Shown here: one piece after another, positions 39,298-49,863 of the stretch
Layout of the letters: each line of letters begins with the position of its first letter
How positions within the stretch are numbered: position 1 is the stretch's first letter
DNA from: an uncultured Leptolyngbyaceae cyanobacterium
Lineage (GTDB): Bacteria > Cyanobacteriota > Cyanobacteriia > Leptolyngbyales > Leptolyngbyaceae
Assembly (NCBI GenBank): GCA_938023035.1
Contig: CALIDI010000042.1
Coordinates: forward strand, 1 to 64,000
DNA: 64,000 bases
Reading direction: 5' to 3'
Notes under the pieces: model-generated
Seen by the model: the letters and a program-made list of their open reading frames with translations, nothing else
Databases searched by the model: none
Told to the model about the DNA's origin: nothing
Made by a program: the position numbers and the translations under genes

Positions 39298-40482
39298 TCA
39301 GGGAGATCTGTCGGCAGGTGGCCATTGCCCTAGGGCGATCGCCCCATTTTGGCCGCCAAACCCAAAGCTGAGGCAGAGCGCATGGTGTACAGCGGCGGCT
39401 TTTGCTGTTGAAACAAAGTTGAGCGGAAATTCTGATTGCTGCAACCCCACACAGGGGGGAAGCTGTTGATGGTACAAGGCCAGCAGACAGAAGGCTACTC
39501 CTAATGCCCCAGAAGCTCCGATGGTATGACCGGTTGCCGCTTTTGTTGAAAGGATTGATACCTCTGGGGGAAAGAGGTGCTGAATCAACTGAGCCTCATT
39601 GCGATCATTAAGGGGAGTTGCTGTTCCATGGGTATGGATAAAGTGGATTGCCTCTGGTGTCAGGTGGCTTTGACGCAGACAGTGGTTGATGGCCGCGATC
39701 GCGGCTTGGCGCTCAGCCGCAGGCGCACTGACATGATACCCATCTGCCGATAACCCGATCCCTAAAATGCGGCCATAGATTCTGGCCTGGCGCTGTTGGG
39801 CGAGTTTTGCAGATTCCAACACCAGAATGGCACCGCCTTCCCCTAGCACCAGGCCCTGTCGCTGGCGATCAAAGGGATAGGCTCCGGTCGCTGCCAAGGC
39901 GCCCATTTGCTTGAACCCGGCCAGGGTCAAAGGTGTGACTGGGGCTTCTACTGCCCCTGCTAAAACCCGCTGGCAATGGCCTTGGCGAATCAGCTCTGCC
40001 CCCTGGGCGATCGCCCAAATTCCTGTAGCGCAGGCCGCCATTGGTGACAGAACCGGAGCCGAAGTTTGCAGCATTTGCGCGGTTTGCACAGCGGCTCCGT
40101 GGGGGAGAAAGGCGAGCCAATCGGCCAGCACAGGGGCAACTGTTTGCTGAGAGAGACCCACCGAGTTGCGAGGGGAGTAATACCTGACCCGAGCCAAGTC
40201 TTCCCACTCAGCCTGATGCCCACGACTAGAGCCAATCGACACACCGCACGTTACCTGAGGCAAGGTCAACCCAGCATCGGCTAAGGCCTCCCGCACAATT
40301 GAGGCGGTTAGTGACGCCAATCGGGCTGGGGTAGAGTTTATGAGTCCCAGGGGGAGCGGTGGCAACTCTGGAAAAGGCTGATGCAGGCAAATTCCCGATC
40401 GACCTGCTAATAAATGGCTCCAGGTAATTTCAAGACGACCCAGGGCAGAGGCCAAGCCAATGCCAGTAACAACGACATCCAT
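39298..40482 (-). CDS. Beta-ketoacyl-ACP synthase (FabF-like)
   Basis: A thiolase-fold condensing enzyme of 394 residues. The catalytic triad positions are all present: Cys151 in MAACATGIWAI, His285 in HTHGTATPLND and His319 in TKAATGHTIGASG, with Lys314. The ATG at 40482 (MDVVVTGIGLASALG) is chosen over a start 13 codons upstream. It is shorter than many FabF and has an atypical N-terminal half. A second ketosynthase besides housekeeping FabF is usual in cyanobacteria, so its product is uncertain. It shares a strand with plmA 63 bases upstream. Confidence 0.86.
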   Translation of the reverse strand: MDVVVTGIGLASALGRLEITWSHLLAGRSGICLHQPFPELPPLPLGLINSTPARLASLTASIVREALADAGLTLPQVTCGVSIGSSRGHQAEWEDLARVRYYSPRNSVGLSQQTVAPVLADWLAFLPHGAAVQTAQMLQTSAPVLSPMAACATGIWAIAQGAELIRQGHCQRVLAGAVEAPVTPLTLAGFKQMGALAATGAYPFDRQRQGLVLGEGGAILVLESAKLAQQRQARIYGRILGIGLSADGYHVSAPAAERQAAIAAINHCLRQSHLTPEAIHFIHTHGTATPLNDRNEAQLIQHLFPPEVSILSTKAATGHTIGASGALGVAFCLLALYHQQLPPCVGLQQSEFPLNFVSTAKAAAVHHALCLSFGFGGQNGAIALGQWPPADRSP

Positions 40483-40544
40483 TGTGCCAACGACAACCCA
40501 CGCGCCAATCGCGCATTTCAACTTTTGAGGCCAACGCCGAGGAT

Positions 40545-41528
40545 TTACTCCAGACCTAGCTCCCGCTTAAGCAAATCGATAGACTTCCCAATCACAAAGT
40601 TTTCGCAGCAGATCAATTGGGGCGGACGAATGATATCTTCGCGGGCGGAGGCGATCGCCGATCGCACCAATTGGCAACTGGCCTGATCGGCAATAATCGT
40701 GTGGGCACTACGCACCAGCGCACTCAGCTTATAGTTATCGCCCAACTGACAAGTCATCACCAGTAGATCATCGCCCCGTAAACTGTGAATAATCACTTCA
40801 GCCACACCGACAGTCCCAGAGCTGAGACTCACAACGCCCAAACAACTACCTTTAGGTAACTTTTTGATCAGGTTAATCTCTTCGTTAAAGTCATAAATAT
40901 CAATTGGGATGACACGCACGGCCTTCGGTGCAGCGATCGCCTCAGCCTGGGCAATAAAATAGCGACTGGTCACAACCGTGCCAGAGCAGGTTTGATCCAG
41001 CACTTGACTCAATTCTTCCAGGGGCACTAACTGTACCGGAATGTTGAGTGCCCGCTCTAGCTCTCGCACAATCACTTCCCCCGCACCAATGTCGTGGGTG
41101 GGTGCCGTCACCAGCACCTGGGCGCTACAGCGCAAACGCCAATCAATTTCTGCCAAAAACAGTTCTCGGGCTTGATTGAGCGAACAGCCCAGTTTCAACA
41201 GCTCATCAATGCTAGTTTGAGCCACCTTATAGGCACCAGGAAACTGCTCCAAAATGGGTGACTTTACCTTGGCATTGCTTTCTTGCACCTGATCGCGCAC
41301 ATATATCCCCGAACCAGCGTGAGCATCAACCACACCAGCTTCTTCCAGTTGGCGATACACTTTACTGATCGTGTTACGGTGTAAACCGGTTTGCATTGCT
41401 AGTTGGCGTGTACTGGGCAAGCGATGCCCTGGTGGATACTGCCGCGAGGCGATCGCAAACAAAATCTGATTATAAAGTTGCGTCGATGCAGGAATATCGC
41501 TATCTGGCTGGATATGGAACTGAACCAT
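40545..41528 (-). CDS. plmA: GntR-family transcriptional regulator PlmA-like
   Basis: A 327-residue regulator. The N-terminal 80 residues are a GntR winged helix-turn-helix (LFAIASRQYPPGHRLPSTRQ, LHRNTISKVYRQLEEAGVV, GSGIYVRD). The larger C-terminal domain (from about residue 100) has no named effector fold that I recognise and matches the cyanobacterial PlmA type, known from Anabaena for plasmid maintenance and for interaction with PipX/PII. Length and domain order agree. The ATG at 41528 is chosen. Function is by family resemblance. Confidence 0.78.
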   Translation of the reverse strand: MVQFHIQPDSDIPASTQLYNQILFAIASRQYPPGHRLPSTRQLAMQTGLHRNTISKVYRQLEEAGVVDAHAGSGIYVRDQVQESNAKVKSPILEQFPGAYKVAQTSIDELLKLGCSLNQARELFLAEIDWRLRCSAQVLVTAPTHDIGAGEVIVRELERALNIPVQLVPLEELSQVLDQTCSGTVVTSRYFIAQAEAIAAPKAVRVIPIDIYDFNEEINLIKKLPKGSCLGVVSLSSGTVGVAEVIIHSLRGDDLLVMTCQLGDNYKLSALVRSAHTIIADQASCQLVRSAIASAREDIIRPPQLICCENFVIGKSIDLLKRELGLE

Positions 41529-42006
41529 GGCCGAGTCTCCCAGCTACCCTAATAATAAAATCAATCGACATTGTAGTGACGCATTCCCCATTCTTTGCAT
41601 TATGTTCTGTTTCCTTAGATTTCGTGCGCCTTTTTAGGAAATCTCGCTGCAATCAGAAAGGGCAGGATAACAATAAACAGCCGGCCCCCTAGTCTAGAGC
41701 AGTGGCAAGATAGCAATCGTTGCGTTAGCGATGGTAACAAAGCTTGGGTGGCCGCAAAACTAGCGCTGGCAGGTGGCAAGATAGCAATCGTTGCGTTAGC
41801 GATGGTAACAGGGAGAATTTACAAAATTCCACGATTTCTTAAAACTGCGATGAAGCGCAGTTGTCATATTGAGGCGCGCCATCGCTGATTTGTGTCCTTC
41901 ACTAGAGCTTTTTTGTAAAGGATTGTGGCATTTCGACGGCTTCTCCTTTTCCTACAAGAATGGCTAGGTAAGCTTAAAGCACATCCTCCCCGCTGTTTTT
42001 CCCACC
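41529..42006. other. Intergenic region upstream of the exoprotein gene with direct repeats
   Basis: Two 38-base direct repeats lie at 41702-41739 and 41773-41810. Otherwise it contains AT-rich sequence that probably holds the exoprotein promoter; no motif could be identified with confidence. Confidence 0.6.
41702..41810. repeat. Pair of identical 38-base direct repeats
   Basis: The string starting GTGGCAAGATAGCAATCGTT and ending AGCGATGGTAACA occurs at 41702-41739 and again at 41773-41810, with centres 71 bases apart. They sit about 200-300 bases upstream of the exoprotein start. Confidence 0.93.
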
Positions 42007-45000
42007 ATGGAGCCTTACTGTTTCCGCTGGTTTGTATCCTCAGGTGTTCCTCTTGTAGCCCTTGCTTCCCTTATCGGCCCTGTTAGTGGACAAGTTGTAC
42101 CCGATCAAACGTTGCCAACAAACTCTCAGGTCAATGGGTCTGGTTACACTCACTGCATCATTGAAGGAGGCACCCTGCGGGGGCACTATTTATTTCATAG
42201 TTTTCAGCAGTTTTCTATTCCTACGGGGGGAAGTGCGTTCTTCAATAACCCACTTGGGGTTGAGACGATCCTGACGCGGGTTACAGGCCCTGCTATTTCC
42301 ACGCTCGATGGGCTACTGAAAGCAAATGGTAATACCAATTTTTTTTTTACTGAACCCCAACGGAATCGTATTTGGGCCAGGGGCACAACTAGAGTTAGGC
42401 GGGTCTTTTTGGGCCAGTACGGCCAGTCGCATTCAGTTTGCCGATGGCAGTGAGTTTAGTGCGACGAATCCCCAAGCACCGCCCTTGCTAACGGTTAACC
42501 TGACCCCAGGCTTGCAGTTGGGCGAGATCCCACCAGGAACGAGCATTACCCAGCGCGGGGATTTGAGAACCCGTCAGAATCTCACCCTGAGCAGCGATCG
42601 CCTCGATTTGCAGGGCCACCTTCAAGCAGGGCAGGACTTAACATTGCAGGCCCAAACCATACTTCAGGTCAGGGATACGGCAACCACCCCGCTGGTCATG
42701 GCAGCCGGTCGATTTTTGACCCTACAAGGAAATCAGGGGATTGACATTCTGGCACTAGACAACCCACAAACAACCATTCAAAGCGGTAGCGATTTGCGCT
42801 TGGTCAGTGATGGCCTCATTTCTGGCGACACCCGTTTTTGGAGTGGGGGAAGTGTTGAACTCGTAACCTTGGGGGGCAATGCCGGAACATTTGTGAGTCT
42901 GTACGACCCGATTATCCAAGCCAATGGCAATGTAGTTTTTGGTAACTATACTGGAGTCGCGCTCAAAGTTGAAGCAACGGGCAATATTACAGGCGGCGAT
43001 ATTACCATTACTGGCCCAGATGTCGGCATTCCTACGACAGATCCTGATTTTGCTGTGTTGAGCAGCAGTCGGGTGTTGATTTTGCGCGCCGGGTTGGTGA
43101 CTGTTTCAGCCCCTAACCTCCCTCAAATTGTCGGAGGAACCTCTTTCATTCCGGCACCCGGAGCGGCTACAGGCAACATCAGCGTTGGAGGCATCAATAC
43201 CTCTACCCTTCAGTTTTTGGGTTCTGCCGGTAATGGTGGCCCAATTTTGCTGTCGGCATCCGGGGATATTGAGACCAGAGATTTGGTTTCTGCCTCTGCT
43301 TCTATCATCGTCGGCAATGCCCAAGCTGGAGGCGATATTACGATGTCGGCAGGAGGCCGCTTAGTGGTCAACGGTTCAATTCTGTCGGCATCGGTGGCAG
43401 CATCTGGGGGCAGCGGCAGGGGTGGCTCGGTCACGCTATCGGCAGGCAATACCCTCCAAATTGACGGAGCGGTTAACACCTTTTCGAGCGGCTCGAATGG
43501 CTCTGGAGATGGTGGAGTCTTAAATTTAACTTCTACAACAGGAGCCGTGGTTGTAAATGGGAACGTTGATGCAGGCTCCCTTGCACTTCAGGGCGGAGCC
43601 GGGCGAGGGGGGGCCTTATCACTGGTAGCCAACGTGGCGGGTAGCACTGTCACAGTCAATGGTTCACTTCTTTCTACCTCGGTGGCCGGGGTAGGCTTTG
43701 GGAATGACGGCGGTGTGATCACTGTGGTAGCACCCACAATCCAGATTGGTGGAAATATCAGTACCGCTTCGACCGGGTCGAGTGGCTCAGGTAACGGTGG
43801 TGACTTGGGCTTAACGGCCACTGCCGGCGGTATCACGGTTGCCGGAGCGATGGATACAGGCTCCTTTGCCGCTTCAGGAGCGGCTGGGCAAGGAGGTGAT
43901 ATCACGCTGGTAGCCGTGGGCGAGATTGTGATGACTAATGTCACCACAGTGGCGGCAGTTGGTGGCGACATTACGATTCGCACGGGCGATCGCCTTGCCT
44001 TAACAGACAATAGCGTTATCTTCAGCCAGAGCCAGGGCACAGACGCAACAGCCCAAGGGGGAACAATCGATATCCAGGCTCAGACGCTGGCTTTAGTAAA
44101 TGGGGCACGGATCGGCACCAGTACACTGAATGCGGTTCAAGGTGGCAATCTAATCGTAAGGGTTCCCGCTGGACTCCAATTAGGTGGGGCGGACAGCAGT
44201 GGCACTGGCAGCGCCCTCTTTACCAATACATTTGGCACGGGCAAAGCCGGAAATATTGCAATCACAACCTCCCAATTGAGTGTGGAAGACCGGGCTGGCA
44301 TCAGTACCCAGACACTCAGTACGGGGGCAGGCGGGAATATTGACCTAACAGTGCAAAATTTGACACTGCAGAACCAAGGGCGAGTCCTCGCTATAACCAA
44401 TGGAACTGGAAATGCGGGGGACGTGACTGTAACGGCCAGCCAATCGGTTCTAGTGAATGGGTTGCAAAGTCTGATCACGGCTCAATCTGGGGTAACAGCA
44501 ACAGGGAAGGGCGGGGATTTAACGATTCGCAGCCCCCAAGTGATCGTTCAAAATGGGGGGCAGATTGATGCCTCGGCTTTTGGTGCAGGGAAGGGCGGTA
44601 ATTTGCTGATTGAGGCTAGCGATCGCGTCCAGGTAACGGGTACCTCAGCGGATGGCTCAGTGGCCAGTAATATTGCTTTAAATGCCGTTGGCAGTGGAGA
44701 TGCGGGCGATCTGGTACAAATTAAAACCCGCCAACTACTGGTGCAAAACGGCGGACAAATTGGGGTCGGAACCTTTAGTAGCGGCCAGGGTGGCACGTTA
44801 GAAATCATTGCGACCGATGCGATCGCCGTCAGTGGAAGTGGTGCCGTTGGGGCGCAGGCTCCCAGCGGCCTGTTTGCCCGCAGCAACCCAGCCGCAACGG
44901 GCAATGCCGGTAACATTCAAATCACCACTGGGCGGCTGATCGTTGAAAACAATGCAGAGATTTCAGCCGAAAGCCTCGGTCAGGGGGCCGCCGGTAATAT

Positions 45001-46732
45001 CGGTATCCAGGCTCAACAAGTGACGGTGCAGTCAGGTGCTAGCATTACGGCGAATACTCAAAGCCCACAACCCGGCGGAAAGATTGCGATCGCGGCTACT
45101 GACTTTGTCCACATCACAGATCCCAGAAGTTTTATTGCAACCCAGGCTTTGCAATCCTCAGGGGATGCAGGCAGTTTAGAGATTTCGACAAGACAACTGC
45201 GGATTTTGGCCGGTGCCCAGGTTGCCAGTTCTACATTTAGTGCAGGCAACGCCGGCAACTTGACCGTCAAAGCCACCGAACTGGTAGAGGTGGCCGGTAC
45301 TAATCCCAGTGGGTCTATTGCCAGCGTCTTAAATGCCGCAGCCAACCCGGATAGCCGTGGTAATGGTGGCAACCTTAAAATTGACACAAGTCGTTTGGTA
45401 GTGCGGGATGGCGGGCAAGTAGGGGTGGGAACCTTTGCCTCAGGAGATAGTGGCACCTTAGAAGTGAACGCCACCGATTCAATCCTGGTGGTTGGCCGAG
45501 GGAGACAGCAACCCAGCGGCCTGTTTTCCTCGGTAGCAACGGGGGCCACTGGACAAGCCCGTAACTTGACACTCAATACCCAGCGCTTGCTGGTTCAGGA
45601 TGGGGGCACTCTTTCCGTCGCCACCAATGGGAGCGGCAATGGTGGTGCCCTCACAGTGAATGCAACAGAGAGTGTCATCTTGTCAGGTCAAGGAAGTAGC
45701 TTATCCAGCCGCACGTCCAGTTCTGGAAATAGCGGCAACATTCGCATTGCTAAACCCAGGCAACTCACCCTGCAAGATGGGGCAACCATCAATGTGGGTA
45801 GTACAGGCACAGGGCAAAGCGGCAATTTAAGTATCCAGGCCGATCACATTACTCTGACTAATCAATCAAGCCTAGTGGCAGAAACCAACAGCACCGATGG
45901 GGGCAATATTCAAATCACTAGCGACAGGTTATTGCTGTTGCGCGCCAATAGTCTTATCTCTGCGACGGCAGGCACAGCCCAAGCGGGGGGTGATGGTGGC
46001 AACATTACGATTACAACCCCCTTTGTCATTGGTGTCTTGTCTGAAAATAGCGATATCCGTGCAAATGCGTTTACTGGCAATGGGGGCAATGTCATCGTTA
46101 ATGCAAACGGTATTTTTGGTCTGGAGTTTCAACCATTTGATACCCCTAATAGCGACATCACCGCCAGTTCGCAGTTTGGGTTTACCGGAACTGTGGTTTT
46201 GAATACGTTGAATGTCGATCCGAGTCGGGGGTTGACAAATCTGCCAACAAATTTGACGGATCCATCGCAGCAGGTCAACAAAAGCTGCTCTCCCCGTCGT
46301 CGCCAGGGCAATCGTTTTGTGGTCACTGGGCGGGGGGGCTTACCAGCTAGCCCAGAAGACAGCTTAACGGGTGTGCAACCGCAAGTGGAAGTCTTAGGGC
46401 CTGTGCCCAGTAGTACCGATCCCGCGTTGCCCGCTCAACCCCCTCAAACCCACGCGCCGATTTCTCCACCGATTTCTCCAATTGTTGAGGCTCAGGGATG
46501 GAAGCTCCATGCAGATGGTTCAATTCTTTTAGTTGCCCAAGCAGCAGAACCGATGGGAGCGGCATACCGTTCCCCAATCCTCCCGTTCAACTGCGATGGA
46601 GGTTTTTTGAGAACAAATAGAACAAATAACCGAGGCGATCGCCCTCCGTCTGTATCCCACTTGTCCCTAACTCATCGGGCGCCAGTTTTGGCGTGCATCC
46701 ATGGGGGACTGAATTTTCGGCTGCAATCATAA
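42007..46732 (+). CDS. Two-partner-secretion (haemagglutination-domain) exoprotein, frameshifted
   Basis: A secreted beta-helix protein of about 1570 codons. The start (ATG 42007) gives a signal peptide (LASLIGPVSGQVV) and the TPS domain: LPTNSQVNGSGYTHCIIEGG, then NGNTNFF. In the DNA a run of ten T at 42339-42348 shifts the frame; with nine T the protein would read on directly as LLNPNGIVFGPGAQLELGGS, the conserved TPS motif, and stay open to 46732. Downstream are dozens of Gly/Asn-rich beta-helix repeats (for example GNAGDVTVTASQ), then SQFGFTGTVVLNTLNVDPSR and VTGRGGLPASPEDSL near the end, as in other such exoproteins. As written it would give only a truncated product of 148 residues. No TpsB transporter gene is in the window. 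Confidence 0.85.
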
Positions 46733-46737
46733 CCCGG

Positions 46738-48849
46738 TCAGTAGACGACCCTATTCTTACCTAGGCATGGTTGCAGCGTTTCCTCAGTGGCAATCAGGTT
46801 AGAACCTTGGCGATGTTGAATCGGAATTTCAACCAAAAATTCAGCCCCTAAACCTGGCTCTGAGTAAAACTTGAGATTCCCCTTGTGTTGGTTGACAATC
46901 GTTTGATAGCTCATGGTTAGCCCCAAGCCCATCCCTTCACCCACCTCTTTTGTTGTGAAAAAGGGGTCAAAAATTTTGGATTGAATTTCGTGGCTAATAC
47001 CAGGGCCATTGTCGGCAATAACAATGCGGGCCATGGCGGGATAGTGTTCATTCGCGGGAATGAAATCGCTACAGATCGCAATCGTTTTGTTTGCCCCCTG
47101 CCATTGGCGGAGGGCCTCGATCGAATTGAGGATGAGATTCATAAACACCTGGTTGATCTGACTTGGAAAGCATTCCACCGGCGGTAACATACCGTACTGG
47201 CGAATCACCTCAATTTCCTCTAACTCTGGTTTCAGCACAAAGAGGGTACTTTCGATACCCTGGTGTAGGTCAACCGCCTTAAGACTGGCTTCATCCAAAC
47301 GTGAGAAGTTGCGTAGCGTTAAGACGATTTGGCGAATGCGATCCGCCCCAGATCGCATGGAATTGAGGATTTGGGGTAAATCCCGCAGCAGGAAGGCCAC
47401 ATCAATCTCCTCCAGCAGGGCCTGTAACTCGGTATCGGGCTGGGGCGATCGCACCTGATAGGCATTCAGTAAGCGCAGCAAATCTTTCACATAGGTGTCA
47501 ATGTAAGGAATATTGGCATAGATAAAATTAATCGGGTTATTGATTTCATGGGCTACCCCTGCCACCATCCGCCCTAGACTTGAAATCTTTTCGCTCTGAA
47601 TCAGTTGAGTCTGGGTCAGGCGCAATTCATCCAGGGCTTTGGTGAGGCTCTCAGCCTGCGCCGCACGGGTGAGGGCCTGGTGGTGCATTTGGGAATAGAG
47701 ATGGGCCTGTTGAATGGAAATGGCCAGTTGATCGGCCACTGCCTGGGCCAAGTGCTGGTCATTTTGCGACCAGTAGCGCACATGGGAGCACTGGTTTAAG
47801 TAGAGGATGGCAAAGAGATGTTCCTTAGTCTGCACCGGAATCACGAGCGAAGATTTAATCTGGGCCTTCTTGTATTCTGGGTTATAGGCACCGATGCGGT
47901 CATCCTGAGTCACATCACTAATCACGACCCGTTGACGATTTTGAATCACCCATTGGGTCATCGGCCCAGCCACATCAAAATCTTGCCAAGATGGCAGAAA
48001 AGGGGGACGACACACTTCATACAAGTGACTCCCAATCGAAGTTTGAGCAGAATGGAGGGGACTCCCCTGCTCCTCTACCAGATGCACCAGGCAGCGATCG
48101 GCTTCGAGGGCGTTCATCAATTGGGCGATCGCCCCCTTGAGGATCACCTCTAGCTCAAAGCTCTGGCGGGTCTGGGTCGTAATCTGATTGACCAACTGCT
48201 CCCGCTGGGCTTGCTTCTGGGTTTTTTCGTAGAGTTGGGCCTGACTAATCGCAATCTCTAGCTGTTGGGCAACCAACTGCATAAAATCAACTTCAGCAGT
48301 TGACCAGCGGCGGGGAGCATCGGCTAAGCAGGCCAAAAAACCAATCGTGCCATCTTTGGAGTGAATGGGGATCAACAGGTTGGCTGCTGCTCCTAGAACC
48401 GGTGGATAGGGCGTCTGTCGGGCCTTAGAAGTCGGTAGCAACTGCCACAGAGATCGCCAAATTGCAGGCGGGGCCGTTTTTGCCTCAGCAACCACCAATT
48501 CTCCCTGGGTAATGGCCTGGGCCACAGCGCCAAAGATCTCCAGGGGGTAATAGCCCATTTCTTGTAGCGGGTTTTGGGCTGCCGGGTTCGCTGCCGTTTG
48601 TGTCGCATGTCGAACATATTCGCTCATCACCTGGATGCGCTGAGTATCTTCGAAGTACCAAAAGAAGAAACAGCGATCTAGGCTCAGCAGGTTGGCAACT
48701 TCTTCAACAGCCGTTTGCAAAACGACTTTTGACTCTAAGGAGTTACGGATGCGATCGACCATACGCCGAAGCAAAGCGCTTTGGCGGTCAGCACCATAAA
48801 AATTGGGCAATAGTAATCGCTCTAGGATGGATTTAGATTGGCGCAACAA
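46738..48849 (-). CDS. Two-GAF-domain sensor histidine kinase
   Basis: A 703-residue cytoplasmic kinase: GAF domain 1 about residues 41-205, GAF domain 2 about 227-385, a short coiled-coil, HisKA with the phospho-acceptor His434 in GVAHEINNPI, and HATPase with DNGPGIS and FFTTKEVGEGMGLGL. The GAF domains have no CxH motif for a bilin in an obvious place. Start is a TTG at 48849, or one at 48846; the start codon lies at the edge of a 21-base duplication (48844-48885). No response regulator is adjacent. Confidence 0.9.
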   Translation of the reverse strand: MLRQSKSILERLLLPNFYGADRQSALLRRMVDRIRNSLESKVVLQTAVEEVANLLSLDRCFFFWYFEDTQRIQVMSEYVRHATQTAANPAAQNPLQEMGYYPLEIFGAVAQAITQGELVVAEAKTAPPAIWRSLWQLLPTSKARQTPYPPVLGAAANLLIPIHSKDGTIGFLACLADAPRRWSTAEVDFMQLVAQQLEIAISQAQLYEKTQKQAQREQLVNQITTQTRQSFELEVILKGAIAQLMNALEADRCLVHLVEEQGSPLHSAQTSIGSHLYEVCRPPFLPSWQDFDVAGPMTQWVIQNRQRVVISDVTQDDRIGAYNPEYKKAQIKSSLVIPVQTKEHLFAILYLNQCSHVRYWSQNDQHLAQAVADQLAISIQQAHLYSQMHHQALTRAAQAESLTKALDELRLTQTQLIQSEKISSLGRMVAGVAHEINNPINFIYANIPYIDTYVKDLLRLLNAYQVRSPQPDTELQALLEEIDVAFLLRDLPQILNSMRSGADRIRQIVLTLRNFSRLDEASLKAVDLHQGIESTLFVLKPELEEIEVIRQYGMLPPVECFPSQINQVFMNLILNSIEALRQWQGANKTIAICSDFIPANEHYPAMARIVIADNGPGISHEIQSKIFDPFFTTKEVGEGMGLGLTMSYQTIVNQHKGNLKFYSEPGLGAEFLVEIPIQHRQGSNLIATEETLQPCLGKNRVVY

Positions 48850-48885
48850 CAGGAATACACTTCACAACAACAGGAACACGCTTAC
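48844..48885. repeat. Tandem repeat of 21 bases at the start of the kinase gene
   Basis: CAACAACAGGAATACACTTC followed by A at 48844-48864 and a second, slightly diverged copy (CAACAACAGGAACACGCTTA) immediately after. The kinase start codon lies in the first copy. Confidence 0.85.
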
Positions 48886-49709
48886 ACCCATTTAGCTTAA
48901 ACTGATCATTTTTCTACGCATACTTGGCTTGTGTGCGTCAAACAATACTTTTGAGTGGCTCCAGTGTTCAATCTGGAAAGCTCTGACAGGTCGCGAATCG
49001 CTAACCCTCACAATCTAGCCCGTATCAATGTGCTGGCGCTCAGTGACTCATCCCATCAACTTGACAAAACACTCCCTTAAATGGGTACCCTGGCGCAGAA
49101 GCCTAGACGCTCCTCATAAGCACTTTAGCCTTAATCAATGACACCCTTGACTGGAACAAGCTTAAAGGATACTTCAAAGACCCATCCCCCAGTCGCCCTG
49201 ACGACTATAATTACAGCGATGGCAGCAAGGCCCTGCCCTCGCAGGTTACAGAAGGTTCCGGATGGGTCAAGCCCGCCAGCGCAGGACTTGGATCGAATAT
49301 CAGCGCAACTTTATCAGGACAGCTTTAACACTTGGACACGTTGCAAACGTCCTACTTAAAAACATCCTATTAAGTTGTAAACGTCCTATTAAAAGGGATG
49401 CATTGGAATAACGGAATGGGTCTTCAAATCCATAAGTCTAGAGAATTGATTAAAACGCTCTCCTCCATCTGAAAAATGGCTCGACAGTTCAGCGCTAATC
49501 CCTCAAACGATACCCCTGTCATGATCTAGAGCGTAATCGTACCGACTCCTGATGATTGGGGTTGTATTGGTTTCTACAAAATACTGATATTAAAATTAAT
49601 CTATTAAAAACTAATCATTTTTTATTTTCCCTGAGGAGCGCTACCGTTGAAATCGTGGATTTAGGTAAACTACCTTTTGATTTGGATGAAGTTTTTTTGA
49701 GCAACCCCA
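48886..49709. other. Intergenic region with a possible gene remnant
   Basis: A stretch of about 73 codons is open on the plus strand from 49107 to 49328 (contains LDWNKLKGYFKDPSPSRPDD and VTEGSGWVKPASAGL), but has no start. No confident gene is called. Further right, AT-rich sequence leads to the small lipoprotein. Confidence 0.45.
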
Positions 49710-49844
49710 ATGAAGCGATCGCCCCGTCATCAATTGCTACAACTGCTCATGGGTGGGCTGTTGTTGCTGCAAGCCTGTGCCCCAGCGGCCAATCCCCCCC
49801 AAGAACCACCCAGCCCGACCCAACCGTCACCGAGTCCGCAATAA
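49710..49844 (+). CDS. Small lipoprotein
   Basis: A 44-residue product starting MKRSPRHQLLQLLMGG with a hydrophobic segment (GGLLLLQAC) ending in a lipobox (LLQAC, Cys at residue 23), followed by a short Pro-rich tail (APAANPPQEPPSPTQPSPSP). This has the form of a prokaryotic lipoprotein signal peptide plus tail; the mature part is only about 22 residues. It ends 19 bases before the GST start. An overlapping longer frame (49556-49867) lacks homology. Confidence 0.55.
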   Translation: MKRSPRHQLLQLLMGGLLLLQACAPAANPPQEPPSPTQPSPSPQ

Positions 49845-49863
49845 CACCACCGCCCCCTTTCCT

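Noticed and set aside
41702-41810. CRISPR array
   Set aside because: Only two copies of a 38-base repeat with one 33-base gap, no further units and no cas genes in the window.
43588-44040. Long open frames on the minus strand across the exoprotein gene
   Set aside because: They are by-products of the biased Gly/Asn/Thr codon content of the beta-helix gene and show no family resemblance.
49138-49359. A plus-strand frame of 73 codons (MTPLTGTSLKDTSKTH...)
   Set aside because: It overlaps the more protein-like frame at 49107-49328, is low in complexity and has no recognisable domain.
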